Program-made: the position numbers and the translations under genes
NCBI RefSeq assembly: GCF_000373765.1
Contig: NZ_KB892381.1
Coordinates: forward strand, 175,321 to 239,320
Reading direction: 5' to 3'
DNA: 64,000 nucleotides
Origin: Legionella shakespearei DSM 23087
GTDB taxonomy: Bacteria; Pseudomonadota; Gammaproteobacteria; Legionellales; Legionellaceae
Shown: positions 27,999 through 36,019 of the stretch, piece by piece
How positions within the stretch are numbered: position 1 is the first letter of the stretch
Layout: every line of letters starts with the position of its first letter
Notes under the pieces: generated by a model
Seen by the model: only the letters and a program-made list of their open reading frames with translations
Databases searched by the model: none
What the model was told of the DNA's origin: nothing

Positions 27999-28997
27999 TT
28001 AGGAAGTGGCAATAAACAGCTCAGGCAACATTCTGGATGGTCTGTTTTCCTCTGGCTCGAAATGAATCCCTTCTAACAATCGTGCACCTACTGCAGAATG
28101 TTTAAATTCCTGGTAGGATTCACTTGAGACAATCTCTTTGGGCAACATTTGCTCATAAAACGAATAGAAATCCTCTGCATCATGCAGTTTAAAGCCAAAA
28201 CGATCAAGTAATATCATAACTTCAAAATAGGAATGATGACCTTTGGCTATAAGAGTTGCTGCCACTGATACAAATAACAGTTTTATTTCCCTGGGCTCAA
28301 GTGGAATGGCTGTAATGAGATAACTTAAATAGTCACAGGCCGAGCCAGAGGATCCAGAAATGATCGGGAAATTCCGCTGCGTCATCCATCGACCAACATT
28401 ACTGTTCCTGTCGGGTTTGTATTCAAATTGGGCGGGTGAATAGGATTCAGGGAAATACGCATTGAGATCCTGTGGTGTATTTTCTATGGTTGTTATTCCC
28501 AATTTTCTGGTTGTTTGCAAATTGTCTGATTCAGTTGACTTGGCTCCGCGATTATTTTCATGAAATAATTCTTTGGGTCTCAAATGGGAAGCCAATGACT
28601 TACGGCCGGATTGAGATTTAAATAATGAGTAGAGGCATAATTCAGTAAGCGTTGGAATGTGCGACTTAGGTGCTTCTGGAACATGTTTAATTTTGTCTGC
28701 TTTTAAAAAATAGTCGCAATACAGTTTTAGAAAATAGTTTATTTTAAAAAGATCGGGGCTATCTTTAAGAAATTGCAGTCCTTTAAATTCTTTATATTCA
28801 TCCTTCATCACAGTATGAAGGCTATACATAATCCGATCATAATTTCTATCAGACTTGTTTAATTCGTGTATCGCTTCCAAACCCTTAAGTATTTTTTCGT
28901 ATACAGGGGTAAAAAATTCGGGATGTTCGATAAGGTATTTAGCGAGATAGCTTTCAAACAGAGTTATTTCAATGATGTTACCTTCAGAGTCTTTCAC
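27999..28997 (-). CDS. orphan protein, effector candidate
   Basis: 332 residues, not assigned to a family. No signal peptide or membrane segment. The N-terminal 130 residues are helical and charged. Residues 205-262 hold an ordered-looking block: R-W-M-T-Q-R-N-F-P, then S-G-S-S-G-S-A-C (214-221) and, after a hydrophobic stretch, K-G-H-H-S-Y-F-E (252-259). The spaced SGS and HHS motifs recall conserved blocks of uncharacterised Legionella proteins, which I cannot verify here. It converges on gshB, and no partner gene is in its operon. Confidence 0.68.
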   Translation of the reverse strand: MKDSEGNIIEITLFESYLAKYLIEHPEFFTPVYEKILKGLEAIHELNKSDRNYDRIMYSLHTVMKDEYKEFKGLQFLKDSPDLFKINYFLKLYCDYFLKADKIKHVPEAPKSHIPTLTELCLYSLFKSQSGRKSLASHLRPKELFHENNRGAKSTESDNLQTTRKLGITTIENTPQDLNAYFPESYSPAQFEYKPDRNSNVGRWMTQRNFPIISGSSGSACDYLSYLITAIPLEPREIKLLFVSVAATLIAKGHHSYFEVMILLDRFGFKLHDAEDFYSFYEQMLPKEIVSSESYQEFKHSAVGARLLEGIHFEPEENRPSRMLPELFIATS

Positions 28998-29092
28998 GGC
29001 AGTTAATTTTAGATATTAAATTGAGTTTAAAATGATATCACAGTGGTTAATATAATTCCAATTTTATTGATCACTATTGTGGATAGCCGATT

Positions 29093-29197
29093 CACGTCGT
29101 CCTGAGCGCGTCTTTTTGCGCGAAGGATCTCAAAATATTTAGCACCATGCCACGTTCAGGAGATCCTTCGCGCCAAAAGACGCGCTCAGGACGACGT
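29093..29197. repeat. family F palindrome
   Basis: CACGTCGTCCTGAGCGCGTC... on the left and complementary right arm (29161-29197), loop with AGCACCATGCCACG. The arms differ at a few bases (TTTTTGCG versus CGCCAAAA), so both common arm variants meet in one copy. Confidence 0.87.
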
Positions 29198-29224
29198 AGA
29201 TCGGGGATGGTATATGCAGGGTGT

Positions 29225-29252
29225 GATCCCGGCTGCAAGCAGACCGGGCTAC
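29225..29252. repeat. family A REP half
   Basis: GATCCCGGCTGCAAGCAGAC then CGGGCTAC, immediately before the mlaA stop codon. No left-hand partner is intact; it abuts a family F palindrome instead. Confidence 0.75.
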
Positions 29253-29253
29253 G

Positions 29254-30006
29254 TTATTCATCTACATAATCAGCAGCCGCAGCTTCCTGGTCCACAGCCA
29301 TATCCTGGGCATAAAGAGCACCATTATCCTGCTCAGCGCCGCTGATCAGATAATTTCTATGTTGCAGATAAGCATCCCTTACAAAGCTGTATTTATCCAA
29401 TGCTTCATTCATCAAACGCTCTGAATCAAAAAGTTGTGAGCGTAAATCCAGATATCTGAGTCCTACCAATCCATAGGCCAGCGGTGCATTATCGATGTAT
29501 ACATAAGGACTCCAAAGCGCAAATTGGAATAACCACCCAGAACCGTCACGTATGGTGCTTGGTCCTATGAGAGGAATAACCAGATAAGGCGACTTCTTGT
29601 CACCCCATTTTGCAAAGGTAAGTCCCAAATCATTGTAATGGGGAGGCAGGCCAAATTTTTCTGCAACGTCAAAGATACCCGCAACACCCAGAGTGGAGTT
29701 AATGGCAAAACGCCAGGTGTCTCGGATTGCCCATTTTCCTTTAGCCTGAAGCAGGTCATTCGCTACTGTAGGAAGCATGTCCAGGTTATTGAAGGCATTA
29801 TTCACCCCTTTACGAACCAGGCGCGGAACCACTTTGACATATACAGTAGCTACTGGCTTTAACATAGTCGCGTCAAAGGCCATATTAAAATTATGTACTT
29901 TGCGGTTAAAGGGTTCATAGGGGTCAACCGGATTTGTCCCTCTATGAGCACATCCTGTTAACAATAAGGAACTGACCAGAGTTGCAAACGTTACATTTAA
30001 GCGCAT
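29254..30006 (-). CDS. mlaA: MlaA/VacJ outer-membrane lipoprotein
   Basis: Removes misplaced phospholipids from the outer leaflet of the outer membrane, passing them to the Mla pathway. Lipobox L-L-L-T-G-C19 at the end of a signal peptide, then D-P-Y-E-P-F-N-R-K-V-H-N-F-N, the family signature, and G-P-S-T-I-R-D-G-S-G. 250 aa, typical. The stop codon directly follows a REP half. No mlaBCDEF genes are nearby, as is usual for mlaA. Confidence 0.95.
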   Translation of the reverse strand: MRLNVTFATLVSSLLLTGCAHRGTNPVDPYEPFNRKVHNFNMAFDATMLKPVATVYVKVVPRLVRKGVNNAFNNLDMLPTVANDLLQAKGKWAIRDTWRFAINSTLGVAGIFDVAEKFGLPPHYNDLGLTFAKWGDKKSPYLVIPLIGPSTIRDGSGWLFQFALWSPYVYIDNAPLAYGLVGLRYLDLRSQLFDSERLMNEALDKYSFVRDAYLQHRNYLISGAEQDNGALYAQDMAVDQEAAAADYVDE

Positions 30007-30108
30007 ATTTTTCTAATTATTTAGAGACTTACGGATGATGTTACACCAGTTTATGCCACTTGAAAACGGGAAGTGTGACAATTCTGAATGCCAGGTAATC
30101 CCGACAGT

Positions 30109-30546
30109 TCAAAATTGCAGTAAAAAGGTAACCGGACCATCATTACAAAGATAAACTTGCATGTCAGCACCAAAACAGCCAGTCTGCACCTGTGGGTGCA
30201 GTTGTTGTGCAAGGGTACATAACTGATCAAAAAGTGTTTTACCCAATTCGGGCGGAGCTGCTCGTGAAAAACTGGGGCGCAAGCCTTTTTGGGTATCAGC
30301 CATTAACGTAAATTGTGGTACCAATAATAAACCGCCGTTAACCTCTTTAAGGCTTAAATTCATTTTTCCCTGGCTGTCAGAAAAAATGCGGTAATTGATG
30401 CACTTGTCCAACATGCGTTTTAAATTCTGCTCTGTATCCTGAGGTTCAAAACCACAGAGTATCATTAAGCCCTGACTGATTTTTCCTACAGTACGAGAGT
30501 CAACATCGACTCTCGCTTCGCTGACACGCTGTACTACAGTTAGCAT
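30109..30546 (-). CDS. dtd: D-aminoacyl-tRNA deacylase
   Basis: Hydrolyses D-amino acids from mischarged tRNA. The C-terminal motif N-D-G-P-V-T (Gly-cisPro) and the run C-F-G-A-D-M-Q-V are intact. The other active-site motif, normally S-Q-x-x-T, reads P-Q-F-T here, and G-N-R-P-S-F reads G-L-R-P-S-F. 145 aa, as in E. coli. It overlaps the pip-like gene upstream by 7 bp, so the two are translationally coupled. Confidence 0.94.
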   Translation of the reverse strand: MLTVVQRVSEARVDVDSRTVGKISQGLMILCGFEPQDTEQNLKRMLDKCINYRIFSDSQGKMNLSLKEVNGGLLLVPQFTLMADTQKGLRPSFSRAAPPELGKTLFDQLCTLAQQLHPQVQTGCFGADMQVYLCNDGPVTFLLQF

Positions 30547-31499
30547 GCATCCAGCCCCTGTTTGGATATTTCTTTGGTAGCATAAATCAAGGCATCAATA
30601 ATTCCTGACTCACGGTCAGAGTGTCCGGCATCCCGCACGATTCTCAGATTTGAAGCCGGTATGGCCTGATGAAGTTCCCAGGCATTCGCCAACGGAGTAA
30701 CCAAATCAAAGCGGCCGTGCACTATGTAAGCAGGAATGTGCCTGATTTTATTCACATTAGCCAAAACCTGATTTTCCTCAATAAAGTAATGGTTATTGAT
30801 AAAATGAGACTCCAGAGTGGCAAGTGCCAGGGCAAAATGAGGATCACTGTATTGGTCTATGACGTAGAGATGCGGTTGTAAACTGCTGCAACGAGCCTGC
30901 CAGAGCGCCCAGTTTTTCGCAGCACTCATGCGCGCCAATTCATTAGAGCCTTGTAAACAATCTGCATAGAATTGAGGAATATTAGCCCGCATATTTTCAG
31001 GAACCAGGCTCACGAACTCCTGCCAGTAATCCGGATAAACCAGGCTGGCGCCGTGTTTATAAAACCAGTCAATATCTTTTTGCCTTCCTAAAAAAATCTG
31101 GTGCAACAAAAGCGCTTTAATCTGCTGTGGAAATTTTTCGGCATAAAGAAGCGCTAAAAGAGAACCCCAGCCACCACCACAGAGGATAAACTCGGAAAGC
31201 CCTAAATAATCTCTGATGGCATCAATGTCATCCAGCAATAATTGGGTATTGTTTTCGCTGATTTCCAGATGAGGGGTAGAACGTCCACAACCGCGTTGAT
31301 CAAAAAGAATTATTCTGTAACGCTGAGGATCAAAAAAACGTCTCAGGTGCGGGTCGGCTTCTGCACCTGGCCCGGGATGAAGTACGATTACAGGCAATCC
31401 CTTGGGGTTTCCAGTTTCTTCTATATAGAGCAGATGAGGCTCACTCACTTTTAACTCATGTTGCGCATAAGGCTTAATAGCTGGATATAGGGAATGCAT
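30540..31499 (-). CDS. proline iminopeptidase homologue lacking the nucleophile serine
   Basis: Alpha/beta hydrolase of peptidase family S33 (319 aa). The fold markers are clear: F-D-Q-R-G-C-G-R-S-T, the acid region H-G-R-F-D-L-V-T-P and the base D-A-G-H-S. However, the nucleophile elbow, G-G-S-W-G-S in active Pip enzymes, reads G-G-G-W-G-S here: Gly110, codon GGC at 31170-31172, replaces Ser. The oxyanion-hole motif H-G-G-P-G reads H-P-G-P-G. The reading frame is intact and coupled to dtd, so the protein is probably made, but it is unlikely to be an ordinary peptidase. Confidence 0.88.
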   Translation of the reverse strand: MHSLYPAIKPYAQHELKVSEPHLLYIEETGNPKGLPVIVLHPGPGAEADPHLRRFFDPQRYRIILFDQRGCGRSTPHLEISENNTQLLLDDIDAIRDYLGLSEFILCGGGWGSLLALLYAEKFPQQIKALLLHQIFLGRQKDIDWFYKHGASLVYPDYWQEFVSLVPENMRANIPQFYADCLQGSNELARMSAAKNWALWQARCSSLQPHLYVIDQYSDPHFALALATLESHFINNHYFIEENQVLANVNKIRHIPAYIVHGRFDLVTPLANAWELHQAIPASNLRIVRDAGHSDRESGIIDALIYATKEISKQGLDAC

Positions 31500-31698
31500 A
31501 GTAATCCTTTATTGGTGTAACGTTCGTTAGGTAGTTTAAAGGTAACTCTGATTTAATCGAGTATACTTTAATTAAGACATATTGGCATTTTATATCATAT
31601 TCAGGTTTATTGAGAAGTGATTTTAGCTCATAAACTCTTTGTCTTTAGCAGTTAAATTGAAGATAATGCAGTCAATTTATTTTGTTGGAATTAAAAAT

Positions 31699-33885
31699 AT
31701 GAGCATGACCGGACTTCTTAATGGATTGAATGACAAACAATATGAAGCGGTTACCTCCGAATTGGGTAATACCTTGATTCTGGCAGGTGCCGGCAGTGGA
31801 AAAACCAAAGTTCTGGTAAGCCGTATTGCCTGGTTAATTGAACAACAGCAATTGTCTCCTCATGCTATTTTAGCGGTAACCTTTACTAATAAAGCTGCGG
31901 GTGAAATGAGAAGTCGTCTGAGTTCTATATTGTCTACACCCGTTATGGGTTTGTGGGTTGGGACGTTCCATGGACTCTGTCATCGTTTACTACGCCGTCA
32001 TTTTCAGGAAGCCAGGCTTCCTGAACAGTTCCATATCCTTGATTCCGAAGATCAGGCACGAGTGATTAAAAGGGTAATTGCTTCATTAAATCTGGATCCT
32101 GAACAATGGACGGTAAAGCAGTCGCAATCCTTTATTAATGCGCGCAAGGATGAGGGGCTTCGCCCGCAGCATGTTCATGCATTGAATTATGGACCGACCA
32201 GAACCCTGCTTGCTATTTACAGCGCTTACGAACAGGCTTGTCAGGTAGCCGGGGTAATTGATTTTGCCGAGTTATTATTGAGGACTCATGAGTTATTGCG
32301 CGATAATCCGGATATCCTTGCTCATTATCGCCAGCGCTTTCAGGCCATACTGGTCGATGAGTTTCAGGACACCAATACCATCCAGTATGCCTGGATCCAG
32401 CTTCTTGCCGGTGAACACGCCGCTGTATTTGCAGTAGGCGATGACGATCAGTCTATTTATGGCTGGCGCGGTGCCAAGGTAGAAAATATTCAACAGTTTT
32501 CCAAAGATTTTAAAAATACAAAAATCATAAGGCTGGAACAAAACTATCGTTCCACAGCGACCATACTTGAAGCGGCTAATGCGTTAATTACCAACAACAG
32601 TTCACGCATGGGGAAAGATTTGTGGACTGCCGGAACATCTGGTGAAAAAATTCTGATCTACAGTGCCTTTAACGAGATCGAAGAAGCGCGGTTTGTCTGC
32701 GAACGGATTATGATGGAAATTAACCAGGGAGGCAGCGCTGAAGAAATAGCTGTTTTATATCGTTCAAATGCTCAGTCTCGAGTTATAGAAGAAGCGTTGC
32801 TACGTGCCGGTATAGCCTACAGGATCTACGGAGGAGTCCGATTCTTCGACCGGGCTGAGATTAAAGATACTCTGGCTTATTTGCGCTTGCTGATTAACCC
32901 TGATGACGATACCGCCTTTGAGCGAATTGTTAATTTTCCTACGCGTGGCATAGGTGAAAAGACTCTGGATGATGTGCGCCATTATGCGAAAGCAGAACAG
33001 ACGTCCTTATGGCAAGCCGCAAAGGCATTGTTAGGCACAGGTGATATGGCGCAAAGAGCAGGTTCGGCATTAGCTCGTTTTATTGCCTTGATGGAGCAAA
33101 TGCAGGTCAGAACAGCGGGTATGGAACTGGATGGGCAAATCAGTGATGTCATTCAATCAAGTGGTTTATACGCGCATTTTGCCAAAATAAAAGGGGATAA
33201 ATCAGAATCCCGACTGGATAACCTGCAAGAATTGATTAACGCGGCCAAACAGTTTCGTTATGAGCAGGACGAAGAAGACGAGCTTCCTCTGGTCAATGCT
33301 TTCCTTGCCCATGCCTCTCTGGAAGCTGGGGAAATGCAGGCGGAAGAATACGAGCGGTCAGTCCATCTCATGACCTTGCATGCGGCAAAAGGCCTTGAAT
33401 TCCCAATAGTGTTTCTGGTAGGGATGGAAGAAGGGGTCTTTCCCGGCAAACAATCTCTGGAGGAGCCAGGTCGTCTGGAAGAAGAGCGGCGCTTGTGTTA
33501 TGTGGGAATGACACGAGCCATGCGCAAGCTGGTAATTTCCTATGCGGAAGTCAGACGGCAATATGGCCGTGAAGAATACCACAGGCCATCACGTTTTTTA
33601 CGCGAGTTACCCGAGCAATTACTTGATCAGGTTCGTGTTCAGGCCCGCTATCAGTCTGCTCCATCCCCGGCATTCCGCAACAAAGCACCTTCAGTTGCTG
33701 AAAATACGGGGATGCCATTGGGACAAGCCGTGGTTCATGCCAAATTTGGCCAGGGCGTTATTCTGGCTATGGAAGGAAGTGGGGCGCATACACGTGTTCA
33801 GGTTAAATTCAGCGAACATGGTGTAAAATGGCTGGTTCTGGCCTATGCTAATTTAACTGTAGTTGGAGAGTGCTCCCATTTTTGA
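31699..33885 (+). CDS. uvrD: DNA helicase II (UvrD)
   Basis: SF1A 3'-5' helicase of mismatch and nucleotide-excision repair. Motif I A-G-A-G-S-G-K-T, motif Ia F-T-N-K-A-A, motif II D-E-F-Q-D-T, motif III G-D-D-D-Q-S-I-Y-G-W-R-G-A, motif V H-A-A-K-G-L-E, motif VI V-G-M-T-R-A. The C-terminus carries the UvrD-type Tudor-like end (V-Q-V-K-F-S-E-H-G-V-K). The frame is open from 31639; the ATG at 31699 gives 728 residues beginning near L-N-D-K-Q, as in E. coli UvrD (720). Confidence 0.95.
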   Translation: MSMTGLLNGLNDKQYEAVTSELGNTLILAGAGSGKTKVLVSRIAWLIEQQQLSPHAILAVTFTNKAAGEMRSRLSSILSTPVMGLWVGTFHGLCHRLLRRHFQEARLPEQFHILDSEDQARVIKRVIASLNLDPEQWTVKQSQSFINARKDEGLRPQHVHALNYGPTRTLLAIYSAYEQACQVAGVIDFAELLLRTHELLRDNPDILAHYRQRFQAILVDEFQDTNTIQYAWIQLLAGEHAAVFAVGDDDQSIYGWRGAKVENIQQFSKDFKNTKIIRLEQNYRSTATILEAANALITNNSSRMGKDLWTAGTSGEKILIYSAFNEIEEARFVCERIMMEINQGGSAEEIAVLYRSNAQSRVIEEALLRAGIAYRIYGGVRFFDRAEIKDTLAYLRLLINPDDDTAFERIVNFPTRGIGEKTLDDVRHYAKAEQTSLWQAAKALLGTGDMAQRAGSALARFIALMEQMQVRTAGMELDGQISDVIQSSGLYAHFAKIKGDKSESRLDNLQELINAAKQFRYEQDEEDELPLVNAFLAHASLEAGEMQAEEYERSVHLMTLHAAKGLEFPIVFLVGMEEGVFPGKQSLEEPGRLEEERRLCYVGMTRAMRKLVISYAEVRRQYGREEYHRPSRFLRELPEQLLDQVRVQARYQSAPSPAFRNKAPSVAENTGMPLGQAVVHAKFGQGVILAMEGSGAHTRVQVKFSEHGVKWLVLAYANLTVVGECSHF

Positions 33886-33934
33886 AATTTCAAAGGCTTG
33901 TAGTTGATATTTTGGGATTTTTTCGCAAGTCTTG

Positions 33935-33963
33935 TTGAATTTTTCTTAAGTCAATGCTAGGGT
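33935..33963 (+). promoter_or_regulatory. possible promoter of dsbA2/com1
   Basis: TTGAAT at 33935-33940, 17-bp spacer, then TGC-TAGGGT (an extended -10 TGn with a poor hexamer) at 33958-33963, about 105 bp before the GTG start. Weak prediction. Confidence 0.3.
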
Positions 33964-34069
33964 GCGTCTGACTAAAAGTAATTAGGGTAGTGTTCATCAG
34001 AACTTTGTTCTGATTTAGGCTTGACTGCCAAATTTATTAAACTATTGATTAATTTATAAGGGGAATTGT

Positions 34070-34858
34070 GTGAAATTTACAAATTTATTAACGGCAGGAG
34101 CGCTGGCAACTTCTCTGGTATCACCCGCAATTATGGCCGCTGATGCTGCTACTGTTGCTCCTATGTCTGATGTACAAAAAAAAGAAATTGAAAAAGTAAT
34201 TCATGACTACCTGATAAGTAATCCTGAGGTTTTACTGGAAGCATCACAAGCTCTGCAGCAAAAACAACAACAAAACATGCAGCAACAGGCTCAATCGGCA
34301 ATTCAGGAAAATGCGGATCAATTGTTCCAGGGTAAATTGACTACCGTGGGTAATCCTAAAGGTGCTGTTACTATAGTTGAATTCTTTGATTATCAGTGCA
34401 TACATTGCAAAAAAATGTCCCCTACACTGGATAGTCTGATTAAAAAGGACAGTGGATTAAGAGTAATTTACAAAGAGTTCCCAATTTTCGGCAAGAGCTC
34501 TGAAACAGCTTCCAGAGCTGCTTTGGCTGCTGGCATGCAAGGTAAGTATCAAGCCATGCATAATGCTTTGATTACAACTGAAAAAAGACTCGACAATCAG
34601 ATCGTTATGGATTTGGCTAAGTCAGTAGGCCTGGACATGAATAAATTAAAGAAAGACATGGACAGCCAGGAAGTAACTGATATGTTGGATGCTAACCGTC
34701 AATTGGCTGAAAAGTTACATCTGATGGGTACTCCAGCCTTTATCGTTGCCTCTACTCCAGATGGCAAGTTTAAAGCAGGAAGTGAACCTTCATTTGTTCC
34801 TGGTGCTGCAAGTGAAGAATCATTACAAGAGATGATCAAAAAAGCCGCTGGCAACTAG
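34070..34858 (+). CDS. dsbA2: Com1/DsbA2-like periplasmic disulfide oxidoreductase
   Basis: Thioredoxin-fold protein with a Sec signal peptide (residues 1-23, ...IMAADA), a Gln-rich helical linker (residues ~60-80, QQKQQQNMQQQ) and the active site C110-I-H-C113. The cis-Pro motif is G-T-P-A-F. The long N-terminal region is that of Com1 of Coxiella and DsbA2 of Legionella, which dimerise and act as oxidase and isomerase for Dot/Icm components. 262 aa. Start is GTG at 34070 with AAGGGGAATT upstream; the stop codon is part of the 34856-35000 palindrome. Confidence 0.85.
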   Translation: MKFTNLLTAGALATSLVSPAIMAADAATVAPMSDVQKKEIEKVIHDYLISNPEVLLEASQALQQKQQQNMQQQAQSAIQENADQLFQGKLTTVGNPKGAVTIVEFFDYQCIHCKKMSPTLDSLIKKDSGLRVIYKEFPIFGKSSETASRAALAAGMQGKYQAMHNALITTEKRLDNQIVMDLAKSVGLDMNKLKKDMDSQEVTDMLDANRQLAEKLHLMGTPAFIVASTPDGKFKAGSEPSFVPGAASEESLQEMIKKAAGN

Positions 34859-35000
34859 GGTCAGTTGACATTTCTACTATTTTGGCCAAAATGGGCAGAT
34901 TTTCTACGCTCCGATGCTCACATACTTCATGTATGCTGCGCTTCGGTGCTCAAAAATCTACCCATTTTGGCTCAAACTAGCGAAATCTCAACAGACCCTA
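34856..35000. repeat. family H 145-bp imperfect palindrome (MITE-like)
   Basis: The left end TAGGGTCAGTTGACATTTCT and the right end, whose complement reads TAGGGTCTGTTGAGATTTCG, are imperfect terminal inverted repeats. Pairing continues inward over CCAAAATGGG(C/T)AGATTTT to GCATAC near the centre. The left terminus overlaps the dsbA2 stop codon. A possible relic of the same termini is at 39685-39716. No sequence in the window resembles its transposase. Confidence 0.8.
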
Positions 35001-35122
35001 TGGTTCTAAAATAGTAACGGAATATGAGGTGAGCGGGATCCTGTTTTTTCCTGACCCAACTCCCTCAATCAAAAAACCAATGGAAACGGTATTGAATAAA
35101 AATCGCTAATTTTGAGACTTTC

Positions 35123-36019
35123 ATGACAAAACCAACTACATTTCAGGACATCATTTTAACTTTGCAGCACTATTGGTCTGCACAAGGTTGCGTTATTTTA
35201 CAACCACTCGATATGGAAGTTGGAGCAGGTACTTTTCATCCTGCAACGTTCCTGCGAGCGATTGGCCCTGAGCCCTGGTCGGCTGCTTATGTACAACCGT
35301 CCAGAAGACCTACCGACGGTCGTTACGGTGAAAACCCTAACCGTGTCCAGCATTACTATCAGTTTCAGGTGGTATTAAAGCCTTCACCTTTAGACATTCA
35401 GGACAAATACCTGGATTCATTGCGTGCGCTGGGAGTAGATCCGCTGGCTGATGACATACGCTTTGTTGAAGACAACTGGGAATCACCTACCCTGGGAGCC
35501 TGGGGTTTAGGCTGGGAAGTCTGGCAAAATGGCATGGAAGTATCTCAATTCACTTATTTCCAGCAGGTGGGTGGCCTGGTGTGCAAGCCAGTGACCGGGG
35601 AGTTAACCTATGGATTGGAACGAATTTCAATGTATGTGCTGGGCGTAGACAATCTGTTTGATTTACCCTGGTGCAGGACTGCTGCTGGTGTAGTAACTTA
35701 TGGGGACGTGTTCCATCAAAATGAAGTGGAAATGTCAGCCTATAATTTTGAACATGCCAATGTTGACGAATTGTTCAGACAGTTCGATTATTATGAGAGC
35801 GAAGCGCAGAAACTGATTGGGTTGCAATTGCCTCTTCCCGCCTATGAAATGGTAATGAAAGCATCTCATTCATTTAATTTACTTGATGCACGTAAGGCCA
35901 TATCAGTTACCGAGCGACAGCGGTTTATTTTACGTGTAAGACAATTATCGAGAGCTGTAGCTCAGGCTTATTATGAAGCCCGCGAAGCTTTGGGTTTCCC
36001 TATGCAAAAAGGTGTGTAA
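35123..36019 (+). CDS. glyQ: glycine-tRNA ligase alpha subunit
   Basis: Catalytic subunit of the bacterial heterotetrameric class II glycyl-tRNA synthetase. [12 protein letters not shown] at the N-terminus, [10 protein letters not shown] and [13 protein letters not shown] identify the family. 298 aa. Its TAA shares an A with the ATG of glyS (TAATG), so subunits are made in coupled fashion. Confidence 0.98.
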   Translation: MTKPTTFQDIILTLQHYWSAQGCVILQPLDMEVGAGTFHPATFLRAIGPEPWSAAYVQPSRRPTDGRYGENPNRVQHYYQFQVVLKPSPLDIQDKYLDSLRALGVDPLADDIRFVEDNWESPTLGAWGLGWEVWQNGMEVSQFTYFQQVGGLVCKPVTGELTYGLERISMYVLGVDNLFDLPWCRTAAGVVTYGDVFHQNEVEMSAYNFEHANVDELFRQFDYYESEAQKLIGLQLPLPAYEMVMKASHSFNLLDARKAISVTERQRFILRVRQLSRAVAQAYYEAREALGFPMQKGV

